From Algivirga pacifica (GTDB lineage Bacteria; Bacteroidota; Bacteroidia; Cytophagales; Flammeovirgaceae): a stretch of DNA of 64,000 nucleotides. Shown in pieces: positions 17,373 through 25,877 of this stretch. The notes beneath the pieces were generated by a model. It saw only the letters and a program-made list of their open reading frames with translations. It had not been told where the DNA came from and did not search any database. Positions within the stretch are counted from its first letter, which is position 1; each line of letters starts with the position of its first letter. The translations under genes were made by a program, and so were the position numbers. The DNA lies in NCBI RefSeq assembly GCF_039543525.1, contig NZ_BAABJX010000024.1, positions 62,001 to 126,000 on the forward strand, written 5' to 3'.

Positions 17373-19100
17373 CTGAATTGCTAGTTCCTTCAATTGCTCA
17401 TCACCAGCTGGAGATGGCGCATCGATCATTACATCTCTACCAGAGGTGTTTTTAGGGAAAGCAATAAAGTCACGGATAGAGTCTACACCACCGAATAGTG
17501 CGCAAAGACGATCAAATCCGAAAGCGATACCACCGTGAGGAGGTGCTCCGTATTCGAACGCATCCAATAGGAAGCCGAATTGTGCCTTCGCCTCTTCTGG
17601 AGTGAATCCTAGTGCATCGAACATCTGAGACTGCTCTGTCTTATCGTGGATACGGATAGAACCACCACCAACTTCCACACCGTTGATCACCATATCATAA
17701 GCGTTTGCTCTTGCCTCCTGAGGGGCTGAAACCAGTTTCTCGCTGTCTTCTGGCAACGCTGAGGTGAATGGGTGGTGCATTGCGTGATAATGCCCTGTTT
17801 CCTCGTCTTTCTCCAATAGCGGGAAGTTTACAACCCATAGCGTAGAGAAAGTATTACGATCTCTCAAGCCTAGACGCTCTCCCATTTCCAAACGAAGCTC
17901 ACACATCGCTTTACGTGTGTGATCCAAATCACCTGACAATACCAACAACAAGTCACCTGCTTTTGCTCCGGCTTTGTCAGCCCATGCTTTCAGGTCTTCT
18001 TGTGAGTAGAACTTATCAACAGAAGACTTAAAGCTACCGTCTGCGTTACATTTCACATATACCAAGCCTTTAGCGCCAATCTGAGGGCGTTTTACCCAGT
18101 CTGTCAATTGGTCTAGTTGCTTACGGGTGTAGTCTGCACAACCTGCTGCATTGATCGCCAATACTACTTCTGCGCTATCAAATACCTTGAAGCCTTTGTT
18201 CTGAGCGACATCATTCAGCTCCACAAACTTCATTTCAAAACGCGTATCAGGCTTATCAGAACCATAGTATTTCATGGCATCTGCATAGTCCAGATGAGGG
18301 AATTCTGTTAGGTCTACCCCTTTTACTGTTTTGAACAGGTGCTTGATCAACCCTTCAAACATCGCTAGGATATCGTCACGCTCAACGAAAGCCATCTCAC
18401 AGTCAATCTGTGTAAACTCAGGCTGGCGGTCTGCACGAAGGTCCTCATCACGGAAACACTTTACAATTTGGAAGTAACGGTCCATACCGGCTACCATCAA
18501 CAATTGCTTAAATGTCTGTGGCGACTGTGGCAATGCATAGAACTGCCCTGGGTTCATACGAGAAGGTACCAAGAAGTCACGAGCTCCTTCTGGCGTAGAC
18601 TTGATCAATACTGGTGTTTCTACCTCTACAAATTGCTCATCACTCAAGTAGTTTCTGATCTCTCTAGCTACCTTGGCTCTTAGCTCCAGCTTTTCCCTTA
18701 CAGGGTTACGACGGATATCCAGGTAACGATATTTCATACGAAGGTCTTCTCCTCCGTCTGTTTCGTCCTCAATCTTGAATGGAGGTACCTTAGACGCATT
18801 CAAAATCGTCAAGTCCGATAGTTTCACCTCAATTTCTCCTGTTGGGATATTCGGGTTTTTAGCAGTACGCTCTACTACAGTACCTGTAGCCTTGATGACA
18901 TACTCCCTTCCTAGCTCACGCGCTTTTTCTGCTGTATCCGCATCGTTTTCGATCAAAAGCTGCGTAATACCAAAACGATCTCGAACATCAATCCAGATCA
19001 AACCACCTTTATCTCTTACGGTTTGTACCCAGCCACTCAAGGTTACTGTTTCTCCAATATGCTGGCTACGTAGTTCACCACACGTATGAGTTCTATGCAT
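17361..19100 (-). CDS. aspS: Aspartyl-tRNA synthetase
   Basis: This class II synthetase charges tRNA-Asp. The 579-residue length fits the bacterial type. It begins MHRTHTCGELR, has an N-terminal OB-fold anticodon-binding domain (VTLSGWVQTVRDKGGLIWIDVRDR), class II motif 2 (FRDEDLRADRQPEFTQID), the bacterial GAD insertion, and motif 3 (GGIAFGFDRL). The C-terminal lysines and stop codon are encoded in the repeat palindrome. The tRNA-like genes at 53.2 kb show aspartate anticodon features, so this enzyme is a candidate for charging them. Confidence 0.98.
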   Translation of the reverse strand: MHRTHTCGELRSQHIGETVTLSGWVQTVRDKGGLIWIDVRDRFGITQLLIENDADTAEKARELGREYVIKATGTVVERTAKNPNIPTGEIEVKLSDLTILNASKVPPFKIEDETDGGEDLRMKYRYLDIRRNPVREKLELRAKVAREIRNYLSDEQFVEVETPVLIKSTPEGARDFLVPSRMNPGQFYALPQSPQTFKQLLMVAGMDRYFQIVKCFRDEDLRADRQPEFTQIDCEMAFVERDDILAMFEGLIKHLFKTVKGVDLTEFPHLDYADAMKYYGSDKPDTRFEMKFVELNDVAQNKGFKVFDSAEVVLAINAAGCADYTRKQLDQLTDWVKRPQIGAKGLVYVKCNADGSFKSSVDKFYSQEDLKAWADKAGAKAGDLLLVLSGDLDHTRKAMCELRLEMGERLGLRDRNTFSTLWVVNFPLLEKDEETGHYHAMHHPFTSALPEDSEKLVSAPQEARANAYDMVINGVEVGGGSIRIHDKTEQSQMFDALGFTPEEAKAQFGFLLDAFEYGAPPHGGIAFGFDRLCALFGGVDSIRDFIAFPKNTSGRDVMIDAPSPAGDEQLKELAIQLKK

Positions 19101-19109
19101 AATTTTCCT

Positions 19110-19165
19110 GTTACTTGTTGTTAGTGATTAGTGATGGTGATTAGTGTAAGTGATCAGTGCAAGTT
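19110..19165. repeat. Degenerate GTGATTA heptamer run
   Basis: Units close to GTGATTA occur about five times between aspS and the tRNA cluster (TTAGTGATTAGTGATGGTGA and onward). No clear inverse arm is visible. It belongs by character to the heptamer repeats at 5.8, 17.3, 22.1 and 56.5 kb. Confidence 0.45.
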
Positions 19166-19294
19166 AGACTCTTTACACCTGACGCTTATACCAACCCCTA
19201 AACACAGTAAATATAAGAACATGCAATTCGTAATTCGCAATCGCAAGCCAAAAAAAAAGTCCTGACTGTTGATACAATCAGGACTGATACTTAG

Positions 19295-19376
19295 TGCGGG
19301 TGGAGGGACTCGAACCCCCACGCCTCACGGCGCTAGAACCTAAATCTAGTGCGTCTACCAATTTCGCCACACCCGC
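19295..19376 (-). tRNA. tRNA-Leu (anticodon TAG), copy A
   Basis: The reverse strand folds into a class II tRNA: acceptor GCGGGTG/CACCCGC, D-loop AAATTGGTAGA, anticodon stem CTAGA/TCTAG with loop TTTAGGT (anticodon TAG), a short variable arm CGCCGTGAGGCG and T-arm GGGGGTTCGAGTCCCTC. CCA is not encoded. It lies in a cluster with tRNA-Thr and a second tRNA-Leu. Confidence 0.97.
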
Positions 19377-19408
19377 GGTTCTGAATAATAAATGTCAAGC
19401 GGAAATAG

Positions 19409-19480
19409 AGCCAACGATGAGATTTGAACTCACGACCTCTTCCTTACCAAGGAAACGCTCTACCCCTGAGCTACGTCGGC
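19409..19480 (-). tRNA. tRNA-Thr (anticodon GGT)
   Basis: The reverse strand gives a 72-nt class I tRNA: acceptor GCCGACG/CGTTGGC, D-arm with GCTCAGGGGTAGAGC, anticodon loop TTGGTAA (anticodon GGT) and T-arm with GTTCAAATC. CCA is not encoded. Confidence 0.96.
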
Positions 19481-19489
19481 CTTACTAAG

Positions 19490-19571
19490 TGCGGATGGAG
19501 GGACTCGAACCCCCACGCCTCACGGCGCTAGAACCTAAATCTAGTGCGTCTACCAATTTCGCCACATCCGC
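19490..19571 (-). tRNA. tRNA-Leu (anticodon TAG), copy B
   Basis: It is identical to copy A except in the acceptor stem, where the fifth pair is A-T (GCGGATG/CATCCGC) instead of G-C. Both strands of the stem changed together, so pairing is kept. It is the first gene of the cluster in transcription order. Confidence 0.97.
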
Positions 19572-19696
19572 TTCATTCTTGACGTTTATCGTTCAGAAGC
19601 GAGTGCAAAGGTATGCACTTTCAGGAAACCTGCAATAGTATTTTCATTTTTTTTCAAAGAAAAATGATAACCCCTTGAAAAACAAATAGAAAGTTT

Positions 19697-20827
19697 TTAG
19701 CCATTTTTTGTCCGCTTGAGCCATTCCTGCCAAATATCAGAAGAAAAGAAAACGGGATAGTCTTCCGGAGGGCATAAAACTTCCGGTTCCACCGATAATT
19801 TTTCCGCTAGCACTAATAAGTTTTCTAGAAAAAATTTATGCTTTCCTCTCAAATAGTAACAGTCAAGCAATAATAATTCAGCTTCTGTCATCTCATTCTT
19901 CTCCTCTATAATCACTTTACAAAGCTTCTCTGCTTTTTTCAAGTCTCCTTTCGTAGCATAGCATTCTGCCTTCTTATACATCAAAAAAGCATCTCCCCCT
20001 ATATATTCTTCCAGTATTTCCAATTCTTTAATGGCAGCATCCATCAGTCCTCTTGCTTTATAGACATCTGTCATCACCAAATGTACCCCTGGACTTTGAG
20101 GATATTTATCTTGGTACCTTTGTAATAAAGGTATTTCCTTATCGACTTCAATAGCCGACAACGCAATGATTGCCGACAATAAATAAGATTCCTTATCCTT
20201 ATAGTACCTTGGCAGCGTCTGATACACTCTCCAACTCTCTTTAAAAGCTGTCATCTGATTATAATAGAATATACTATCTGCCAATGCATGATATTGTTGC
20301 ACGTATCCACTTCTTACGGGATAAATATCTTCTGTTAAGTAGGACGTTCCAATACGGTCAGATAGATAGCTTCCAGATTCATAACTATAGATATCCTTAA
20401 TCAGTAGCTTATCGCCTATCGTATGCAAGAGATATTCCTGATAATTAAGCCAACCATCAGAGTAAACCTGCCTGAACAACAAACTCTTTTCTCCATTAGC
20501 CTTATCCAACACCTTTACAAACTCATAGCGTCCATCATCCTCAACTAAAACGCCCAATATATCTTCCATGGAAATTTGCTCCCGAAGTTCCTCTTCAAAA
20601 GCCAAAGCCTCCTCTTCGGATACTTTAAAATAATGCAATGCCTTTCGGCTAAACACATTATAATCTAATAAGGGAGAAAGTGAGTGGTAGTCATGTTCAT
20701 AGATACTACTATCCATATGAACTCCTAATGCAATGTATGGATCTAGCTTCTGAGATTGCCCCAAGGACGTATGAGTGACCATTAGGCTTCCCAGTATAAA
20801 AAATGCTATTCGCTGTATATGTATCAT
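19697..20827 (-). CDS. Secreted TPR-type protein of unknown function
   Basis: The 376-residue product has a signal peptide (cut after LGQS). The N-terminal half shows no family I recognise. From about residue 195 to 350 there are helical pairs with TPR-like spacing (SWRVYQTLPRYY; VHLVMTDVYKARGLMDAAIKELEIL; FLMYKKAECYATKGDLKKAEKL; ELLLLDCYYLRGKHK). It is therefore probably a periplasmic or outer-membrane scaffold protein. Its upstream side faces the large inverted repeat at 20928-21101. Confidence 0.72.
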   Translation of the reverse strand: MIHIQRIAFFILGSLMVTHTSLGQSQKLDPYIALGVHMDSSIYEHDYHSLSPLLDYNVFSRKALHYFKVSEEEALAFEEELREQISMEDILGVLVEDDGRYEFVKVLDKANGEKSLLFRQVYSDGWLNYQEYLLHTIGDKLLIKDIYSYESGSYLSDRIGTSYLTEDIYPVRSGYVQQYHALADSIFYYNQMTAFKESWRVYQTLPRYYKDKESYLLSAIIALSAIEVDKEIPLLQRYQDKYPQSPGVHLVMTDVYKARGLMDAAIKELEILEEYIGGDAFLMYKKAECYATKGDLKKAEKLCKVIIEEKNEMTEAELLLLDCYYLRGKHKFFLENLLVLAEKLSVEPEVLCPPEDYPVFFSSDIWQEWLKRTKNG

Positions 20828-20927
20828 ATCTTATGGTCAAGGTGTTTCGGGCAATATACCCTAAATTGATCATAACGTATAAGACGTCTATACATACAAC
20901 GAACAAAAAGAGTGCTAATCTCAGTGT

Positions 20928-21101
20928 TTGTTGACAATGTTTAATTGAGCTTCGCTCGTTCATAATGTTTAGTTGAATCGTTGAGACAGCTTACGCTGCT
21001 TGTTGAATCGTTGATTTGAGTTGAACTGTTGGTTGATGTATATCAACAATTCAACTAAACATTATGAACGAGCGAAGCTCAATTAAACATTATGAACAAA
21101 G
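20928..21101. repeat. Long modular inverted repeat (best example of the family)
   Basis: The left arm (about 20928-20979) and right arm (about 21049-21101) are almost perfect inverses of about 50 bp, each made of two GTTCATAATGTTTARTTGA blocks around a GAGC-TTC-GCTC mini-hairpin. The centre contains GTTGAATCGTTGA twice, with a GACAGCTTACGCTGC mini-hairpin. It fills most of the 302-bp gap between thrB and the TPR gene. No gene is present in it. Confidence 0.85.
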
Positions 21102-21129
21102 CGTGTAGCAATACGGTAAGTTTGAAAAA

Positions 21130-22056
21130 CTACAGAACGACAGGCCCTTTCTGATTTACTCTTGATACGAATAGGTCTGATTCTATGCCATACTTGGCAA
21201 ACATTTCTTTCTTAGCCAGACCTACAGCCGTGGCACTCTTTTCTCCTTTACATAAAGAAAATACAGAAGGTCCTGATCCTGATATACCGGCACCTAATGC
21301 TCCTTGCTCCAAGGCTACTCTTTTAACATCCTGATAGCCTGGGATAAGGATAGAGCGTACCGGTTCTATGATCACATCTTCTATGGATCTACCGATCAAA
21401 TCATAGTCTTCCTGATAGAGTCCTGCGATCAGTCCTGCGAGATTTCCCCACTGCTGAATCGCTTGTTGCATGGGTACATTGGCCCTGAGAATGGAACGGG
21501 CATCTTTGGTAGGTACTTCCACTTTTGGATGTACAATCGCTGCAAAAAGGTCGTTAGGAGTATTCAATCGAATCACATCCAAAGGCTCATAACTTCTGAT
21601 CAATACAAACCCTCCGTACAAAGCAGGTGCTACGTTATCAGCATGTGCTGCTCCACAAGCAATGCGTTCTCCTTCTATAGCAAAGGGTAATAACTCTTCT
21701 TGACGTAATGGTTTTCCAAGCAACTCATTCACGGCAAATACTCCCGCCACTGTACTGGCTGCACTGGAACCTAGCCCACTACCGAAAGGCATTTTCTTAT
21801 GCAAGATAATATCAATACCCAAATCAGGTTGTCCTATATGTTCCAGATATTTCAACACAGAAACGCCCACCGTATTTTTGGCGGGGTCTTTCGATAAACG
21901 CCCATCGTCTCCTGTGATCTCAACGATTCGCACACCCTTGCCGTCGTTTTTCTCCATGATTACCTCATCTCCAGGCTCATCTACGGCAAAACCTAACACA
22001 TCAAACCCACAAGCCACGTTGGCCACTGTTGCTGGAGCAAACACTCTTACACCCAT
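21130..22056 (-). CDS. thrB: Homoserine kinase
   Basis: This GHMP-family kinase phosphorylates L-homoserine with ATP in threonine synthesis. The 308-residue product starts at ATG with MGVRVFAPATVANVACGFD; a TTG four codons upstream is less likely. The ATP-binding motif PFGSGLGSSAAS and the C-terminal GAGISGSGPSVFSL motif 3 are present. It lies downstream of thrA on the same strand, separated by about 117 bp that contain a heptamer palindrome. thrC, the usual third gene, is not found here. Confidence 0.96.
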   Translation of the reverse strand: MGVRVFAPATVANVACGFDVLGFAVDEPGDEVIMEKNDGKGVRIVEITGDDGRLSKDPAKNTVGVSVLKYLEHIGQPDLGIDIILHKKMPFGSGLGSSAASTVAGVFAVNELLGKPLRQEELLPFAIEGERIACGAAHADNVAPALYGGFVLIRSYEPLDVIRLNTPNDLFAAIVHPKVEVPTKDARSILRANVPMQQAIQQWGNLAGLIAGLYQEDYDLIGRSIEDVIIEPVRSILIPGYQDVKRVALEQGALGAGISGSGPSVFSLCKGEKSATAVGLAKKEMFAKYGIESDLFVSRVNQKGPVVL

Positions 22057-22095
22057 CTCTATAACCAAATAAAAAAATAAATATATAAAGGAGTT

Positions 22096-22162
22096 AGATA
22101 TTAGGGGTTAGGGGTTAGCAATATTTATTCAACTAATCTCTAACACCTAACCCCTAATATCT
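22096..22162. repeat. Palindrome with TTAGGGG heptamer arms
   Basis: AGATATTAGGGGTTAGGGGT (22096-22115) is the inverse of the right arm that ends CCCCTAATATCT (22151-22162), with one mismatch. The 7-bp unit is TTAGGGG. It lies between thrA and thrB and could attenuate transcription into thrB. Confidence 0.8.
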
Positions 22163-22173
22163 GCTCTCAAAAA

Positions 22174-24639
22174 CTATTGTGCATGAGTCAGATAATTTCC
22201 GATAGTAATAATCTCAGCAAATACTCCTGCCGCTGTCACTTCTGCTCCAGCACCAGGTCCTTTGACGACCAACGGCTCACTGCAATAACGTCTTGTGGTA
22301 AATACCACCATATTATCACTTCCTGAAAGGTGATAGAATGGGTGATCTTCTGCCACAGCCTTCAATCCCACTTTTGCCTTTCCATCTTCCAATGAAGCTA
22401 CAAAGCGCAGTACTTTTCCATCTTCTGCCGCTGCTACCATACGCTCCTCAAAAACGTGTTCATTATTAGTTAATGCCGTAAGGAACTCTTCTACGGTAGG
22501 GGCATCTACACACTCCTGAGGTAAAATATTTTCTACTTCAATCTCTTCCGGCTCGATGTCAAATCCGGCTTCCCTTGCCAAGATCAAGATCTTACGGGCT
22601 ACGTCCGTTCCACTCAAGTCATCCCTTGGATCTGGCTCTGTAAAGCCTTTTTCCTTGGCATCTTTCACAATTTGAGCAAAAGAAGTACCCAGCTTGTAAG
22701 AGTTAAAGATATACGATAAGGTTCCTGAAAGAATTCCCTCAATCTTAAGAATGCGGTCACCACTATTCTTCAAGTCATTCAGAGGAGAAATAACTGGTAA
22801 ACCAGCCCCCACATTGGTCTCGTACATAAATTTCACCTTGCGGTATGCCGCCACCTGCTGCAACTCTTTATACACTCTTAACGGACCTGAGTTGGCCAGT
22901 TTATTCGGTGTACAAATAGAGATACTTTCTGAAAGAATATCTTTGTAACGCTCTACGGCATCTTTACCAGCCGTACAATCTACAAAAACACTATTCGGTA
23001 AGTTAAGTGCTTTTACTCTTTCTATAAACTTCAAAGTATCTGACGACTCTCCTGCCGCAAGTACTTCTTCCTTGCTTAAAGAAAGGTCAATACCATTTTC
23101 ATCAAAGTACATTTTAGAGGTGTTGGCCACCCCTACCACGTTAATCTTCAATCCTTGTTCTTCCTGAAGATACTGTGCCTGCTCTTTGATTTGCTTTAAA
23201 AGCGTAGAACCAATTAGTCCCCACCCTAACATAAATACATTCAGGGTCATTTTATTGGATAGGAAGAACGCTTCATGTAAAGCATTAACGGCTTTAGCTA
23301 CATCACGTTGTGGAATTACCGCTGAAATATTAAGCTCCGAAGAACCCTGTGCGATCGCACGAACGTTGATTCCATTTTTCCCTAATGCGGAGAACTTAGC
23401 TGCTGCAATGCCCGGAGTGGCTTTCATATTCTCTCCGATGATTGCGATGACAGAAAGATCTCTTTCTGCTTCGATAGCATCAATCTTCCCTGCAGAAATT
23501 TCTCCTATAAACTCCTGATTTACGATTGTCTGTGCCTTTGATGCAAACTCCGGAGCTACTGCAAATGTAATTGAGTGCTCAGAAGAAGCCTGTGTTATCA
23601 ATACCACAGATATATCCTCCTTAGCTAAGGCACCAAAAAGGCGAGAAGAAACCCCTGACACCCCTACCATACCACTACCTTTCAACGTCAGTAGTGCAAT
23701 GTCTTTGATAGATGAAATTCCCTTAACGGGTAGATCATTATGTCCTGTCTCTACCGAAATCCTTGTTCCAATAAAAGATGGATTAAATGTATTTTTAATA
23801 TATAAAGGAATCTTCTTTTGGAATGCAGGCTGCAGGGTAGGAGGATAAATCACCTTAGCACCAAAGTGAGACATCTCCATTGCCTCCTCATAAGAGATCT
23901 GACTTAAGGTAAAGGCATCTTTCACGACTCTTGGGTCTGCTGTCATCACTCCATCTACGTCTGTCCAGATTTCAATGCTTTCCGCATCCAACGCCGCTCC
24001 AAAAATAGCAGCAGAGTAGTCAGATCCACCCCTACCTAGTGTAGTGGTTTCCCCTTCCTCTGTAGACCCTATAAAGCCTGTAATGACTGGATATTCTTTA
24101 GTATCCTCAAAATAGCGTACAATATTAGCGTTGGTTTTCAAGAAATCTACCTTAGCATACCCAAAGCTTCTATTGGTCTTTACCACAGTGCGTGCATCCA
24201 ACTGTATAGCTGGTACTCCTTCTTGAGTCAAGTACTGCGCAATGATGGCAGATGACATACGCTCGCCAAAACTTTGTACTGTATCCAAGCTACGTAAAGA
24301 CAATTCTCTCAACATAGAGATTCCTCTCAACAAGTCTTCCAACTCATTGAGCAAACGTTTGACCTGTGCCAGCATAGGACTCTGTGCCGAAACCAAAAGG
24401 AGCTCACGAATCGCTGAAAAATGCAGCTCTTCCACTTCTTTTAATAACGTCAAGTAATGCTCGTCTCCCACAGAAGCCTTTTGACCCATGGCAATAAGCT
24501 TGTTGGTGACGCCACTCATGGCCGAAACCACGATTCCACAACGTTTCCCTTCCTCTTTATATGATTTGAGAATTTTGCATACTTCTCTGATGCTTTCCGC
24601 AGAACCTACTGAGGTTCCTCCAAACTTAAGTAATAACAT
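22174..24639 (-). CDS. thrA: Bifunctional aspartokinase / homoserine dehydrogenase
   Basis: This 821-residue enzyme catalyses the first and third steps from aspartate to homoserine. The start MLLLKFGGTSVGSAE is the kinase signature; the open frame reaches 24771 but that extension has no family counterpart. The kinase domain (about 1-290) is followed by two ACT regulatory domains (SGMVGVSGVSSRLF; ENMKATPGIAAAKF), then the NAD-binding dehydrogenase (MLGWGLIGSTLLKQI, about 465 on) with the substrate region ETNVGAGLPVISPL and ILSGTLSYIF. Feedback control by threonine is expected from the ACT domains. Confidence 0.97.
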   Translation of the reverse strand: MLLLKFGGTSVGSAESIREVCKILKSYKEEGKRCGIVVSAMSGVTNKLIAMGQKASVGDEHYLTLLKEVEELHFSAIRELLLVSAQSPMLAQVKRLLNELEDLLRGISMLRELSLRSLDTVQSFGERMSSAIIAQYLTQEGVPAIQLDARTVVKTNRSFGYAKVDFLKTNANIVRYFEDTKEYPVITGFIGSTEEGETTTLGRGGSDYSAAIFGAALDAESIEIWTDVDGVMTADPRVVKDAFTLSQISYEEAMEMSHFGAKVIYPPTLQPAFQKKIPLYIKNTFNPSFIGTRISVETGHNDLPVKGISSIKDIALLTLKGSGMVGVSGVSSRLFGALAKEDISVVLITQASSEHSITFAVAPEFASKAQTIVNQEFIGEISAGKIDAIEAERDLSVIAIIGENMKATPGIAAAKFSALGKNGINVRAIAQGSSELNISAVIPQRDVAKAVNALHEAFFLSNKMTLNVFMLGWGLIGSTLLKQIKEQAQYLQEEQGLKINVVGVANTSKMYFDENGIDLSLSKEEVLAAGESSDTLKFIERVKALNLPNSVFVDCTAGKDAVERYKDILSESISICTPNKLANSGPLRVYKELQQVAAYRKVKFMYETNVGAGLPVISPLNDLKNSGDRILKIEGILSGTLSYIFNSYKLGTSFAQIVKDAKEKGFTEPDPRDDLSGTDVARKILILAREAGFDIEPEEIEVENILPQECVDAPTVEEFLTALTNNEHVFEERMVAAAEDGKVLRFVASLEDGKAKVGLKAVAEDHPFYHLSGSDNMVVFTTRRYCSEPLVVKGPGAGAEVTAAGVFAEIITIGNYLTHAQ

Positions 24640-24836
24640 AGGCTTTTGACTCTGGGTTACGACCAAAAAATGTACAGAGCTATTTTTAAGAATCTTACTA
24701 TTTATAAACGATTTTTTACAATTTTCAGAATAATTATATAAAAACAAAGTCGATTTAATAATTATACCCACTTACAGTGATATATCCTCAAAATATCCGT
24801 TAGTGTAGAATAAGATTCTATTACCGATAATTCTCT

Positions 24837-24844
24837 TATATTTG
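24837..24844 (+). promoter_or_regulatory. TAnnTTTG -7 box upstream of the YitT-type gene
   Basis: TATATTTG at 24837-24844 matches the -7 consensus, 65 bp before the ATG at 24909. The intergenic region is shared with the divergent thrA gene. A good -33 box is not seen. Confidence 0.4.
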
Positions 24845-24908
24845 CATTCTATTTGACTTTAATAGATTGATTATGAGTCTATAATAGGCTAAAAAATGGT
24901 CAATACAG

Positions 24909-25820
24909 ATGACAATGCAAAACAAACAAACATTCAAAATAAAAGAGGTACCACAGGTAAAACCTATGAGTAAACCGTGGTTTATCAGCACGTTAAAGGC
25001 ATTATTGGGCGCCAGTATTATTGCTTTCGGTTATGTCGCATTTTTCATTCCTCACAAAATTATCCCTGGAGGATTGTTTGGATTCAGTACCATTGTTGGT
25101 GACCTTACGGGTTGGCCTATCGGTATGATTTCTCTTGCCATTAACATTCCACTTTTGGTTTGGGCAATACTTTCTTTGGGGAATAGCTTTGGTGTGAAAA
25201 CTATTCTTGCCATGCTATGGGCTTCTCTAGCCGTCGATGGTTTTGCCTGGTTATTGAGTGGTTATGTCTTTGCCGAAGACAAATTGTTATCGGCCATCTT
25301 TGGTGGGGTATTAATAGGTACGGGAGTAGCTTTTACCTTAAGAGAAGAGGCTACAACAGGAGGAACAGATACATTGGCTAAGATCTTATCTCATTACTTC
25401 AAGACTCCTGTCAGTAAGTTTGTATTATTGATTGATGGCAGTATTGTGGTTATGGGATTGGTGGTCTTTCAAGACTTCACGCTAGCCCCTTATGCCATAT
25501 TATCGGTATTTACAATCTCCAAGACCATTGACTCTGTATTGGGTGGCTTCAACAGCAAAAATGTCGTCATGATTATTTCGCAAAAACATGAAGAAGTACG
25601 AGAATATATTCTTAATGATTTGGATAGAGGAGGAACTTACTTAAATGGACAAGGGCTTTTCTACAATCAGCAAGAACGTAACGTGATTCTTACTGCCATC
25701 AGCCGTAAGGAAATGGTAAGATTGGAGAACTATCTAAAAGTATTGGACCCTCAAGCCTTTTTGATGGTACTTCCAGCACATGAAGTGAAGGGTAGTGGTT
25801 TTCAGCCATTGCTTCAATAA
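24909..25820 (+). CDS. YitT family membrane protein
   Basis: The 303-residue product has five or six hydrophobic segments in the first two thirds (ALLGASIIAFGYVAFFIP; IIPGGLFGFSTIVG; FGGVLIGTGVAFTL; ATTGGTDTLAKIL), the glycine-rich pattern of the YitT/DUF161 family. The C-terminal about 80 residues form the soluble DUF2179 domain (VVMIISQKHEEVREYILNDL...GTYLNGQGLF). Transport activity is suspected for the family but the substrate is not known. A strong terminator follows. Confidence 0.9.
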   Translation: MTMQNKQTFKIKEVPQVKPMSKPWFISTLKALLGASIIAFGYVAFFIPHKIIPGGLFGFSTIVGDLTGWPIGMISLAINIPLLVWAILSLGNSFGVKTILAMLWASLAVDGFAWLLSGYVFAEDKLLSAIFGGVLIGTGVAFTLREEATTGGTDTLAKILSHYFKTPVSKFVLLIDGSIVVMGLVVFQDFTLAPYAILSVFTISKTIDSVLGGFNSKNVVMIISQKHEEVREYILNDLDRGGTYLNGQGLFYNQQERNVILTAISRKEMVRLENYLKVLDPQAFLMVLPAHEVKGSGFQPLLQ

Positions 25821-25822
25821 AT

Positions 25823-25848
25823 AAAAGCATAGCTTAGGCTATGCTTTT
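25823..25848. terminator. Bidirectional terminator between YitT gene and gldN copy 2
   Basis: AAAAGCATAGC-TTAG-GCTATGCTTTT is an 11-bp perfect stem followed by ATTTTTAT. It separates convergent genes and may serve both. Confidence 0.85.
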
Positions 25849-25877
25849 ATTTTTATCCTATCTAAAATCCCTTTCAA

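Noticed and set aside
20709..20963. Reading frame beginning MNERSSIKHCQQ on the minus strand
   Set aside because: Again started by the repeat module; the remainder is out of frame with the TPR gene.
24640..24771. Leader peptide or N-terminal extension of thrA
   Set aside because: The extension lacks runs of Thr/Ile codons and has no counterpart in the family; MLLLKFGG is the normal start.
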